A DNA stretch of 61,347 bases, taken from NCBI GenBank assembly GCA_011053245.1, contig DRGS01000077.1, forward strand, positions 1 to 61,347, read 5' to 3'. Both the position numbers and the translations under genes were made by a program. Every line of letters starts with the position of its first letter. Positions within the stretch are counted from its first letter, which is position 1. Below the pieces are notes generated by a model. It ran no database searches. It saw only the letters and a program-made list of their open reading frames with translations, and was not told the DNA's origin. The DNA is from Phycisphaerales bacterium (lineage in GTDB: Bacteria > Planctomycetota > Phycisphaerae > Sedimentisphaerales > Anaerohalosphaeraceae). Below are positions 36,076 through 44,634 of this stretch, piece by piece.

Positions 36076-36987
36076 TTACTTCTCCGAACCTAAAACAGTA
36101 CCCGCCTCAACTAAACTTAAATCACCGTCTATCTGCTTGAGTTTAAGGAATTTGTCACCTTTTCTAATAAGCAAACGGTTTTCGTACTTATATACGACTT
36201 CATTTTCCCTGTAATTTGAGATTATAGAGAGCAGATACGGATTGGTGACGACCTCAGCGTCCCGAACTTTTATTACAGATTTTTTATGCTTAAAATAGGC
36301 TCCTCTGGCCTTCGTGTCGAATGCCTTGATCTTTCTTAGTATCGACTTGGAGTCCTTAGTGATATCTATTCGCAAGTCATCTTCCTTGAAAGTGCAATAT
36401 ATACATCCTTCACCTGCGGTTTGCTTCAATGCCGGTTTGAAATCTCTTTCAAAGGCTTTAACAAACACCTCCCGCTCGGCCATGAAACAGAGTTGGTACA
36501 GCAATCCACAATCCAGATCGTCGCTCAACTCTATCGGAACCTGTGCGATAATCTCACCGGTATCGATCCTGTCATCCATTATGTGGCATGTAGCCCCTGA
36601 TCTTCGACCATGCAACAGGGCTGCCGACACAGGATTGATACCTCTTAGATCGAGAAGAAAGGACGGATGTATATTGACAAAACTCCGCGACTGAGAGTAT
36701 TTTATGTCCGGATCCGGTTGTAAAAAACGCAAGACGGTATCGTTGTTCTGAAAGATTTCCCTGTCGTACAAGGACTTGCCACCAGGGGGGTTAATGTACT
36801 CGCTTGCCTTTTCTTTCATGCAAATATCTAATATTCGTTGCTGCCCTTTCAATTGACGGTTTTGGTATTTCGACGAACTGCTGACAAATCCCTTCTCGAT
36901 CCCCAGATAACGGCAAACAGAATGAATGCTTGCCTTAGCCAGTTCGGAGATCTTACGTTCTTTAGAGAAAATTATCTCCTCGAACAT
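36076..36987 (-). CDS. WbqC C-terminal / formyltransferase chimera
   Basis: The 303-residue frame has two unrelated halves. Residues 1-100 are the C-terminal part of a WbqC-family protein (LKGQQRILDICM, EYINPPGGKSLYD). From about residue 103, sequence becomes a formyltransferase catalytic core (VNIHPSF with N105 and H107, then D142 in DRIDTG). The formyl-THF-binding N-terminal part is missing. Together with the upstream fragment it reads as a WbqC gene fused to a truncated formyltransferase, probably by deletion. An active formyltransferase is unlikely. Confidence 0.6.
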   Translation of the reverse strand: MFEEIIFSKERKISELAKASIHSVCRYLGIEKGFVSSSSKYQNRQLKGQQRILDICMKEKASEYINPPGGKSLYDREIFQNNDTVLRFLQPDPDIKYSQSRSFVNIHPSFLLDLRGINPVSAALLHGRRSGATCHIMDDRIDTGEIIAQVPIELSDDLDCGLLYQLCFMAEREVFVKAFERDFKPALKQTAGEGCIYCTFKEDDLRIDITKDSKSILRKIKAFDTKARGAYFKHKKSVIKVRDAEVVTNPYLLSIISNYRENEVVYKYENRLLIRKGDKFLKLKQIDGDLSLVEAGTVLGSEK

Positions 36988-37002
36988 ACTCGATATCCGG
37001 TT

Positions 37003-37290
37003 TTAAAAAGGAGCCTTACTGTAATTGCAATGAAATGTCTTAAGCATTTTCGTTCGCCAGTCAAAAGAATCGCACACATCTACTTCATTTATCAATTTGG
37101 ACCTGCTCACTTTATTCAAGGGAATCGTAAACATGCTTTTTCTGCCATTTACAAGAATATTATTCCTGTTGATCCAACCCTTGATTATAAAATTGACATC
37201 GTCATAAAACACAAGTTTGTCCACGGCATCGATCAGTTGAAAATAGCCGATATACAGAAAAATGTATGGTTGCATTATCGCTATCTTCAT
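37003..37290 (-). pseudogene. WbqC-family protein, N-terminal fragment ending at an in-frame TAA
   Basis: The 95-residue fragment starts MKIAIMQPYIFLYIGYFQL and has FIIKGWINRNNIL and YSKAPF, a typical WbqC N-terminus. It stops at TAA (37003-37005), and the same frame continues with NRISSMFEEIIF, matching the WbqC residues that follow. So the gene is cut by one stop codon, as from a TAT/TAC to TAA change. A readthrough stop cannot be excluded. WbqC proteins occur in O-antigen clusters. Confidence 0.72.
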
Positions 37291-37380
37291 ATATCGAACT
37301 CACACATTACCCGCATAGATACCGACTGCCTTTATAAGGCCTTTCAATGCACCAGCAGTCAACTCTTAACCTGTACCTGC

Positions 37381-37587
37381 TTAGCTATACCGATATTCGC
37401 TGACGGCAAACTCTGTCCCCGTCGGTGTACAAAACACCTTAAAACTGCTTATGCCCAAGGCAAAACAGGTATTCTTTCTGTTGTTGGTGGTAACGTAAAA
37501 TTCACGAATATTCACCACCTGAGATTTAGCAATAACCATGCCATATACCCACACACCCAGAGGATGCAAACGTAACCCATTTATCAT
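37381..37587 (-). CDS. Unrecognised 68-residue frame
   Basis: The frame starts at ATG and encodes LHPLGVWVYGMVIAKSQVVN followed by NRKNTCFALG and a Cys/Thr-rich end (CTPTGTEFAV). No family is recognised and there is no ribosome site. It could be a fragment of a degraded gene upstream of the wbqC remnant. Coding status is uncertain. Confidence 0.25.
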   Translation of the reverse strand: MINGLRLHPLGVWVYGMVIAKSQVVNIREFYVTTNNRKNTCFALGISSFKVFCTPTGTEFAVSEYRYS

Positions 37588-38209
37588 AAAGGTGTTAACG
37601 CACGAAAAAATAGATCATCTACTAAATTACCCTCGTGTACGATCGGCTTAGTGAATAATATTCTTACTCTTTACAACAGATTGTTTGTACCGAGAGGTTA
37701 TTCAGGACCAAAATAAGGACTTAGAGGCCTTTATCGAAGCATATCAGGGATAGGTAAAACATTAAAATAGAATGAAAAACAGGCATAATTTCCCTTAACA
37801 AGCTAAAAGGCCGCATATGACAGCAAAACCACTAAACATTAAAAGTCTTATTTGTTTGCAATCCGTAATTTCACCAGTCCGCATTCGTGTGTATAAAATA
37901 CTTACACCAACGTATCTCACACCTCAATAAGGGGACCAGAAAACCTATTTTTATCCTGAAAACGGTGTTTTTGGCCGAAGTTGCTGTTTGGTATATCTTG
38001 GCATAATTATTGCAATAATGATTGTCGCAGATACAGTGCGTTTGCAGATTGCGAAAGGACGCGCGCGCTGTCTCCACAGGAGTAAAAAGAAGACAGAAAG
38101 CTCCAGATAATTAATGGTACAGCCGATTGACGGCAAGAGTGTTGTCGTGGCGGTAACATGGATTCTATTCGGGCAGAATGAGAAATAATCTCCAATTACG
38201 GAGAAGTAA
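37588..38209. other. Intergenic region with the second sigma-54 promoter
   Basis: This AT-rich stretch of about 620 bases has no convincing gene. It holds the sigma-54 promoter at 37999-38014, with about 195 bases of leader before the start at 38210. Short frames on the minus strand around 37870-38195 have no ribosome site or recognisable motif. It is the divergent boundary between the minus-strand operon and the plus-strand operon; no promoter for the minus-strand operon could be identified. Confidence 0.55.
37999..38014 (+). promoter_or_regulatory. Sigma-54 promoter, -24/-12 type
   Basis: TGGCATAATTATTGCA has GG (38000-38001) and GC (38012-38013) ten bases apart, the strict sigma-54 spacing. 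It lies about 195 bases upstream of the large glycosyltransferase at 38210, so the leader would be long. Together with the 8788 site it points to sigma-54 control of this island, and of fliD if the operon runs on. Confidence 0.72.
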
Positions 38210-41191
38210 ATGATACAAAATAAAAGCTATACAAAGCCGCAGTACGACGTCAGCATTGTTCTGGCTACAAAGGACAGGGCTGCGTTACTCGACCAGATGC
38301 TTGCAAGTCTGAAAAATGCCGTCAAAAACATAAGCTGTGAGCTTATTATCATCGAAGGCGGCAGTAGCGACAATACCATTGAGGTATTACGCAAACACGG
38401 TATTAACAACATCTACAATGAGTCTGAACATCTTGGTTCAGGCCGTCACTCCTGGTCGCAGTTGTACAACTTCGGTTTCTCGAAGGCAACCGGCAAATGG
38501 GCCATGTTCGCAAGTGACGACACTCTCTTTGGTGAAAACTGCATCACAAACGCTGTCGAACGACTCAACAAACAAGGCAGTGAAGTCGCCGGAGGGGCAT
38601 TCTTCTACAAGAATATCGTAGCAGAGACTGGCTGGGACAATTTCGGCATAGATTTTACTTGTGGATCTAAATTGTTAATGAACTATGGGCTTGTAAGGCT
38701 CGATTATTTCCGGCAAGTTGGCGGTCTTGATGAAAGCTACAAGTTCTATTGTGCCGACACTGATCTATGCTATAAGGTATATGAATCAGGTAGACAGTTA
38801 ATTCCTCTTCCGGGCAGTTTAGTGGTACACAACAATGTCATGGATGCTCAAAAGCAGGCAAATACTGACAACAGCCAGGCCGACATCACACTATATCAGA
38901 AACGATGGCAACACCTTGTCTCTATGGAAACGCCTGATCCAAGACGTCTTATGTGGCAGGACGAGATGATCGATGCCCTGAATCTGCCGCTTGCTTTACA
39001 GGAGTTGAATTCCTCAATCGAACCCTTCTGGCATGGCCTCAGTCTTATGCAGCATAACATGTTTGACAAAGCAGCATTAACTATATTGCAATCCGTTCAG
39101 TCAGGATGTCAGCACCAGGTAGTTCTGAAATATCTCAAAGAGGCTGTAATTCAAAGTGGTGAAAAAACACTTGCGGAAAATGTCGCCAAAGCCCTTCAAA
39201 GCATGGCCGGGACGCCGGGTAACTCGAAATCCACACAAATATCTTCACAGAAGAAACCTCCGGTATTATCAATTTTCATGCCGGTATATAACGCAGCCCG
39301 ATACTTGCCTGCTACGCTTGATTCGATACTTAACCAAACGTTCAGAGATTTTGAACTCGTGATAGCAGACGATGGGTCCAAAGACGATACTCTCAGCATT
39401 CTTGAAAGATACGCGAAGATTGACAAAAGAATAAAGGTTTTGAAACTGCAGCATGTCGGAGCCGTTGATGCAAGGAATGAGGCGATCAAACATTGCGACC
39501 TGAACAGTTTGTACCTGTTAAATCATGATAGCGATGACATCTCGCTTCCGACAAAACTTGAAAGACTTGTCGAGTATCTTCAAACACATCCAGACATAGC
39601 AATAGTTGGCTGTTTCGCGGATTATTTCGATAATGATGGTAATTTCAAGGGGCAACTTTCCCCAGAATGGCAGTCTGACCGTATTCGCCAGACATTTGGA
39701 AGGATCAACGCCATGATAAACAGCGCATCTGTGATACGAAGAGAGGTGATCGAAAAAATAGGCGTTTACCGTAATGATTATTCCTCTGTGGACGATTACG
39801 ATTTCTTTGCACGAGCACTGATAGCCGGCTTTGAACTCGCCAATATCCCGGAGGTATTGCACTTGATCCGACTGCATGACAAAAGTATATGTGCCACACA
39901 ATCTGAACTACAAAAAAATCTCGCCGACAAGATCAGGGCCTACTACAACGCATCGAATGCAGCGCAAAAGGTAACAGGGAAGATTTCACCATTGAATCCT
40001 GACGCAGATCGCCCAAAACTTAGTATCCTGCACACGATTGAATTTTATCATCCTCATATTGGCGGCGCGGAAATAGTTATTCAGCAGCTTTCCGAACGCC
40101 TTGCAAAACGAGGTCATCAAGTTACTGTTGCCACAGCGGCACACCCTCAAAGATCGTTTACTCAACTTAATGGTGTAAATATCGAGCAGTTTGATATTCA
40201 TGGCTCTATGGCAAATGGTTACGAAGGAAATGACATAGAAAGATATCGCCGGTTCCTGCTGGAACATCCCGCAGATGTCATGATGAACTACGCTGCCCAA
40301 CAGTGGGCAACTGACCTGGTCTTTGATCTTATGCCGACCCTAAAAGATAAGAGGGTAAATATTCTGGCCCCATGCGGCTACTCGGCGCTTGCTGACAGCA
40401 AAACCTTAAAATGGTCGCAATTCGCCGATTACTTTAACCAGACGATTCCGCAGGCAATTCCGCTGTACGATAAAGCGATCTATCATTCCGGTTGCTATCA
40501 GGATTATGAATACGCGCAGAACCATGGATTCACAAACAGTGTGATAATACCAAATGCCGTTTGTGAGGAAGAATTCTATAATGTACCAAAGATCAACTTC
40601 CGTGAAAAATACGGCATCACCACAAAATACATGGGCCTGTGCGTAGCCAACTTCCTTCGGAGCAAGGGCCATGACAGGCTTATTGAGTGTGTTCGTCAGA
40701 TGAACCGTCCAGACTTCACTATGGTCCTTATAGGTAAAGAAGGCGACACCTTAAACGATCTCAGAGCAATGGCCGCCGGTTTAAATATAATGATACTCAA
40801 CGATATTCCTCGTCAGGATACGGTCGCGGCGTATCACCAAGCCGACATATTCCTCTTTGCCTCCAAAATAGAAGCCTCACCATTGGTTATTATAGAAGCC
40901 AAGGCTTCGCGAACGCCCTTTGTTTCCACTGACTGCGGCAATGTCCGCGAGTGGACCGGCGGAATCGTATGCACGCCCGAGAAAATAGCACAATATGCAA
41001 ACAGATTGCTTGACGATGACAGCATAAGAAGAACTCTTGCCGAAGAAGGCTTTAAAGAATGGAAAGAAAAACTTACATGGAAAGCCGTAGTTGACCGTTA
41101 CGAAGATTTATATCTAAAGTTATACAACGCAAAATCTGGGAATAATACAAGTATGTCAAATAATATTTTGGTTGCTGCTAATGCCTGTTAA
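38210..41191 (+). CDS. Three-module glycosyltransferase (GT2, GT2, GT4)
   Basis: The 993-residue protein contains a GT2 module (1-260, VSIVLATKDRAALLDQM, D103-D104 in FASDDT), a helical linker, a second GT2 (about 345-590, SIFMPVYNAARYLPATLDS, NHDSDD) and a GT4 (about 600-985, HIGGAEIVIQQLSERLA, ANFLRSKGHDRLIE and an intact E-x7-E in KIEASPLVIIE). Each module would transfer one sugar. A strong GGAGAAG ribosome site precedes it. It opens the plus-strand operon that ends with fliD. Confidence 0.9.
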   Translation: MIQNKSYTKPQYDVSIVLATKDRAALLDQMLASLKNAVKNISCELIIIEGGSSDNTIEVLRKHGINNIYNESEHLGSGRHSWSQLYNFGFSKATGKWAMFASDDTLFGENCITNAVERLNKQGSEVAGGAFFYKNIVAETGWDNFGIDFTCGSKLLMNYGLVRLDYFRQVGGLDESYKFYCADTDLCYKVYESGRQLIPLPGSLVVHNNVMDAQKQANTDNSQADITLYQKRWQHLVSMETPDPRRLMWQDEMIDALNLPLALQELNSSIEPFWHGLSLMQHNMFDKAALTILQSVQSGCQHQVVLKYLKEAVIQSGEKTLAENVAKALQSMAGTPGNSKSTQISSQKKPPVLSIFMPVYNAARYLPATLDSILNQTFRDFELVIADDGSKDDTLSILERYAKIDKRIKVLKLQHVGAVDARNEAIKHCDLNSLYLLNHDSDDISLPTKLERLVEYLQTHPDIAIVGCFADYFDNDGNFKGQLSPEWQSDRIRQTFGRINAMINSASVIRREVIEKIGVYRNDYSSVDDYDFFARALIAGFELANIPEVLHLIRLHDKSICATQSELQKNLADKIRAYYNASNAAQKVTGKISPLNPDADRPKLSILHTIEFYHPHIGGAEIVIQQLSERLAKRGHQVTVATAAHPQRSFTQLNGVNIEQFDIHGSMANGYEGNDIERYRRFLLEHPADVMMNYAAQQWATDLVFDLMPTLKDKRVNILAPCGYSALADSKTLKWSQFADYFNQTIPQAIPLYDKAIYHSGCYQDYEYAQNHGFTNSVIIPNAVCEEEFYNVPKINFREKYGITTKYMGLCVANFLRSKGHDRLIECVRQMNRPDFTMVLIGKEGDTLNDLRAMAAGLNIMILNDIPRQDTVAAYHQADIFLFASKIEASPLVIIEAKASRTPFVSTDCGNVREWTGGIVCTPEKIAQYANRLLDDDSIRRTLAEEGFKEWKEKLTWKAVVDRYEDLYLKLYNAKSGNNTSMSNNILVAANAC

Positions 41192-41205
41192 TCGGAGACA
41201 TTTTA

Positions 41206-42315
41206 ATGGTTGAAGTCTTGAAAAAACATGATGCCGAGCCCACTATCTCTTCATCGTCAATGCACTTGTTCCGACAGGGTATTGAATATATGAAGTCGGA
41301 TAAGTTCTCAGAGGCACTTGTGTGTTTTGAGCAAGTTTATAAAACTGACGGACAGATACCCAATCTGTACTATGCCTGCGCAGTGTCATTCATGAATTTG
41401 GGTAGAAAGAGAGAAGCCTTGTTAGCATGTCGGTCAGAAATAACAAAAAATCCCGATCATCGCGACGCTATTGCACTTGCAAATGAACTAAAATGTTATG
41501 AAAAGTTGAGTTGGCCGGAAAAAACTTATCTTGTAAACCATGATCACCCTTTCGTATACTGCCCGATCTGTAGAACGATGTCTACGAATATGAGAAGAGC
41601 CATACTAAAAATGCTCGGTTTGCATGAACTACATGGCCACAGTGATGAGAAAAAAATTGCTTGTAAAGTAAACGGAGATCTTTTTCGTTGCGGAGATGTG
41701 GAATGTGGTTTCAATATAAATGTCGGCAATGTGGGTGCGGCACTACAGATCTTAAATGACAACAGGTATTTCAAATTTACTGTCGTGAGAAATCCGTGGG
41801 CAAGATTGGTGTCAGGATATCTTAGCAATCTCATAAATGTTCCGAGGCGATGCTGGTACGAATTTCATGAAGAACGTATCCAGCAGATCAGGAACGAAAA
41901 CAATGTGCCATCTGATGTCGGCAAATCAGTCACATTTAGACAGTTTGCCGAATATGTTGTTCGCAAAAGTGACATGGAAATATACGACCATTGGAGGCCC
42001 CAGGTTTGCTTTCTCGCCGGCCATAAGTTTGATTTCATCGCAAAGGTTGAAAACATTCTGGAAGACATTAAGTATATAAATAACAAGCTCGGTCTCAATT
42101 TTGATCTTAGTTATAATAATAATACGATCGGTTACACGAAAACCGAGACCCATCAGGGCAAGTACTTTTGCGACTGTTATGCCGAAGAACTGTTAGCGGT
42201 CAAAAAAAACTGTGGCGGTTTCCCAGACTATAAACATTTCTATCCGCCGGAACTAAAAGAACTTGTTGGCAGAAGATACACCTGTGACATCGAAGCCTTC
42301 GGATACGAATTTTAG
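41206..42315 (+). CDS. TPR-sulfotransferase, copy 2
   Basis: The 369-residue paralogue of the 14528 protein has the same TPR region (about 20-95) and sulfotransferase-2 domain. Its 5'-phosphosulfate loop reads CPICRTMSTN, so P122 and K123 of the other copies are C and R. The 3'-phosphate loop (RNPWARLVSGY) is kept. The Lys to Arg change may reduce activity. It lies 14 bases after the three-module glycosyltransferase. GGAGA precedes the start. Confidence 0.84.
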   Translation: MVEVLKKHDAEPTISSSSMHLFRQGIEYMKSDKFSEALVCFEQVYKTDGQIPNLYYACAVSFMNLGRKREALLACRSEITKNPDHRDAIALANELKCYEKLSWPEKTYLVNHDHPFVYCPICRTMSTNMRRAILKMLGLHELHGHSDEKKIACKVNGDLFRCGDVECGFNINVGNVGAALQILNDNRYFKFTVVRNPWARLVSGYLSNLINVPRRCWYEFHEERIQQIRNENNVPSDVGKSVTFRQFAEYVVRKSDMEIYDHWRPQVCFLAGHKFDFIAKVENILEDIKYINNKLGLNFDLSYNNNTIGYTKTETHQGKYFCDCYAEELLAVKKNCGGFPDYKHFYPPELKELVGRRYTCDIEAFGYEF

Positions 42316-42333
42316 AATAAGGAACCAACGAGA

Positions 42334-43434
42334 ATGGCAAATGTGTTGACAGACCAGAAAATAGAAGGCACTGTTTCTCCGCGTTCAATGAATTGGTTCC
42401 GGCAGGGTCTTGAATATCTGAAGTCGGATAAGTTCCCAGAGGCACTTGTGTGTTTTGAGCAAGTTTATAAAACTGACGGACAGGTACCCAATTTGCACTA
42501 TGCCTGCGCGGTAGCATTAATGAAATTGGGGCAAAAAAGGGATGCCGTATTGGCATGTCAGTCGGAGATAGCAAAAAATCCTGATCACCGCGATGCTATT
42601 GCGCTTTTGAATGGAATAATGCCACAGTTAGAGTTGGGGTGGCCGGAAAATACTTACCTCGTAAACCATGATCATCATTTCGTATACTGCCCGGTTCCCA
42701 AGGTGATCTGCTCGAATATGAGAAAAGCCATATTAAAGGTGGCCGGCTTGCATGAAATACATGGCCACCAAAATGGTAAGCAGACCTGCAAAGTACACGG
42801 GAACATTTATAGGTGTGCAAAAAAGGAATACGGATTCAACACAAATGCGGATACGGCATTACAAATTTTAAATGACAACAGATATTTCAAGTTTATCCTT
42901 GTGAGAAATCCATGGTCACGGTTGGTGTCCGCATATCTCGATAAGGTCGTACGTTCGGGTCACACTGAAATCAAAGTGGTGGAAAAAATCATCGTACAGA
43001 TTATGGCCAAAAACAATCTGTCGTATGATATGAACAAAACCGTTACGTTCAGACAGTTTGTCGAATATGAAACCCGTAAAGGGGATATGCAACTGAATGA
43101 GCATTGGAGGCCTCAGAGTTGTTTTGTTGGCGGCCATAAATTTGATTTCATCGCAAAGTTTGAAAATATTCAGGACGACCTTAAGTATATAAATAGCAAG
43201 GTCGGTCTCAATTTTGACATTAATTTTAATATTAATGGAAAAACCGTCCGTTATATGAAAAACTTGGCTCGTCAGGGTGAGTATTTTTCCGACTGTTATG
43301 CTGATGAACTGAAGATGATCAAAGAAAGTTGTGGTGCTTTCCCAAGCTATGATCAGTTCTATCCGCCGGAACTAAAGGAACTTATTGCCAGAAGATATGC
43401 CTGTGATATCGAGGCCTTTGAGTATAAATTTTAG
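42334..43434 (+). CDS. TPR-sulfotransferase, copy 3
   Basis: The 366-residue protein is closest to copy 1: the segment HDHHFVYCPVPKVICSNMRK is identical in both. PSB lysine and the RNPWSRLVSAY 3'-phosphate loop are intact, so the enzyme is probably active. It follows copy 2 after 18 bases. An AAGGA site lies upstream of the ATG. PAPS would have to come from APS kinase encoded elsewhere. Confidence 0.87.
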   Translation: MANVLTDQKIEGTVSPRSMNWFRQGLEYLKSDKFPEALVCFEQVYKTDGQVPNLHYACAVALMKLGQKRDAVLACQSEIAKNPDHRDAIALLNGIMPQLELGWPENTYLVNHDHHFVYCPVPKVICSNMRKAILKVAGLHEIHGHQNGKQTCKVHGNIYRCAKKEYGFNTNADTALQILNDNRYFKFILVRNPWSRLVSAYLDKVVRSGHTEIKVVEKIIVQIMAKNNLSYDMNKTVTFRQFVEYETRKGDMQLNEHWRPQSCFVGGHKFDFIAKFENIQDDLKYINSKVGLNFDINFNINGKTVRYMKNLARQGEYFSDCYADELKMIKESCGAFPSYDQFYPPELKELIARRYACDIEAFEYKF

Positions 43435-43487
43435 CATAAGAGCCCTTGGCATCTATAGTAATGGTTTGTGAGACTCTTGTGAAGGGC
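43434..43487 (+). repeat. Tail repeat C after sulfotransferase copy 3
   Basis: A degenerate non-coding copy of the end of the 14112 gene (see tail repeats A and B). It again lies directly after a sulfotransferase stop, as expected if a sulfotransferase with this tail formed the tandem unit. Confidence 0.55.
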
Positions 43488-43534
43488 AGAAGGTTCGTTT
43501 TTAACAGAAAATGTGTTTTTATAGGAGATATCAA

Positions 43535-44455
43535 ATGAATAATGTACCGCAGGAAATTATGAATGTTAACCCCAGTGTGCTGTTATGTGTACGCGCCGCT
43601 ACTTCTTTACTGGCAGAAAATAAAGTTACTGAAGCAAAAGAATTGGTTGAACGCGCAACGAAAATGGAGCCTGATAATACAACTTTACAGCAACTACTAC
43701 GGGAAATAACTGTCACTGAAGAGAAGATAAAATCCAAGATTCAGGGAAATAATCTGCACCTGAATACTGCGGCGGTTAACCATAATCCTGCCCCTGCAAA
43801 TTACATCATTAATGACGGTAATTTTTGGGATAACTATGTAAAAAAATGGAAAAAGTCTGAAAAAAATAAAGACTTAAAGTATCTTGGCAATGAATGGCAC
43901 GGGGAAAAAATATTTGTTTCTCTTTTGCAAAGATATTCCAATCCTTCCCTTTCAGCTTTGGAAATCGGATGTGGTGGCGGTAGAATAACTTCGGATGCAG
44001 TAAAGTGGTTTAAACATTTATATGCAACCGATGTGTCACATGAAATGCTGATAAAGTGCAGTGAGGACGTTAGAGAAAACAACATAAGCTTTCATAAAAG
44101 TGATGGTTTTACATTAGATGAATTCAGAGAAGGTTCTATAGATGTTGTATACTCACATGATGTATTCGTACATTTTTCGGCATTGCAGGTTTATCCATAC
44201 TTTCAGGAAACAAAAAAAATTCTCAAGAAAGGTGGTGTTGGGATAGTTTCCTTTTATAATTATGCTGTGCATTTTGACCTGTTCAAAGAAATGAGTGCAA
44301 AATTATATCACCAAAAAAAATACCCAGCTCATATGAGAGTTCATTTCATAACAGAAGAAATAATTCGTATTATGCTGAAAGACCTTGGGATGGAAGTAGT
44401 TGAAATTGACAGTACTAACTTTCTTATAGTCGTGTTTCGTAAAATCGACGGATAA
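43535..44455 (+). CDS. SAM-dependent class I methyltransferase
   Basis: About 306 residues from ATG 43535, with AGGAGA just upstream. A helical N-terminal region (about 1-90) comes first, then a class I methyltransferase: ALEIGCGGGRITSDA (the SAM-binding GxGxG loop), ATDVSHEML, SIDVVYSHDVFVHF and KKGGVGIVSFYNY. The likely substrate is a sugar in the glycan, by context. The upstream ATG at 43511 is in frame but lacks a ribosome site. Confidence 0.85.
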   Translation: MNNVPQEIMNVNPSVLLCVRAATSLLAENKVTEAKELVERATKMEPDNTTLQQLLREITVTEEKIKSKIQGNNLHLNTAAVNHNPAPANYIINDGNFWDNYVKKWKKSEKNKDLKYLGNEWHGEKIFVSLLQRYSNPSLSALEIGCGGGRITSDAVKWFKHLYATDVSHEMLIKCSEDVRENNISFHKSDGFTLDEFREGSIDVVYSHDVFVHFSALQVYPYFQETKKILKKGGVGIVSFYNYAVHFDLFKEMSAKLYHQKKYPAHMRVHFITEEIIRIMLKDLGMEVVEIDSTNFLIVVFRKIDG

Positions 44456-44570
44456 ACTTATCGGACAGATGAGGGATAGGTGCAATTTGTTGCCTGATAT
44501 GAGCAAGGCCGTTACATTCAGGCAATTTGTCGAACATGAAGTTCGTAAGAGCGATATGATTTTAACGTAA
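44454..44570 (+). pseudogene. Sulfotransferase remnant
   Basis: Thirty-eight codons followed by TAA encode KLIGQMRDRC, LLPDMSKAVTFRQF, VEHEVRKSDM, which align with the middle of the sulfotransferase copies at 15181-15300 and 41900-41980. Both ends of the gene are missing. It lies right after the methyltransferase stop and shows a fourth sulfotransferase copy that has decayed, presumably cut off by insertion of the methyltransferase gene. Confidence 0.78.
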
Positions 44571-44634
44571 GGGCTTTGAATAATAACGTTAACATAAGAA
44601 CATTAGACCGAATTTATCTCGGATACGATAAGAA

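Noticed and set aside
36838..37575. 245-codon plus-strand frame
   Set aside because: It runs antisense to the WbqC pieces, which have clear family motifs, and shows no motif itself.
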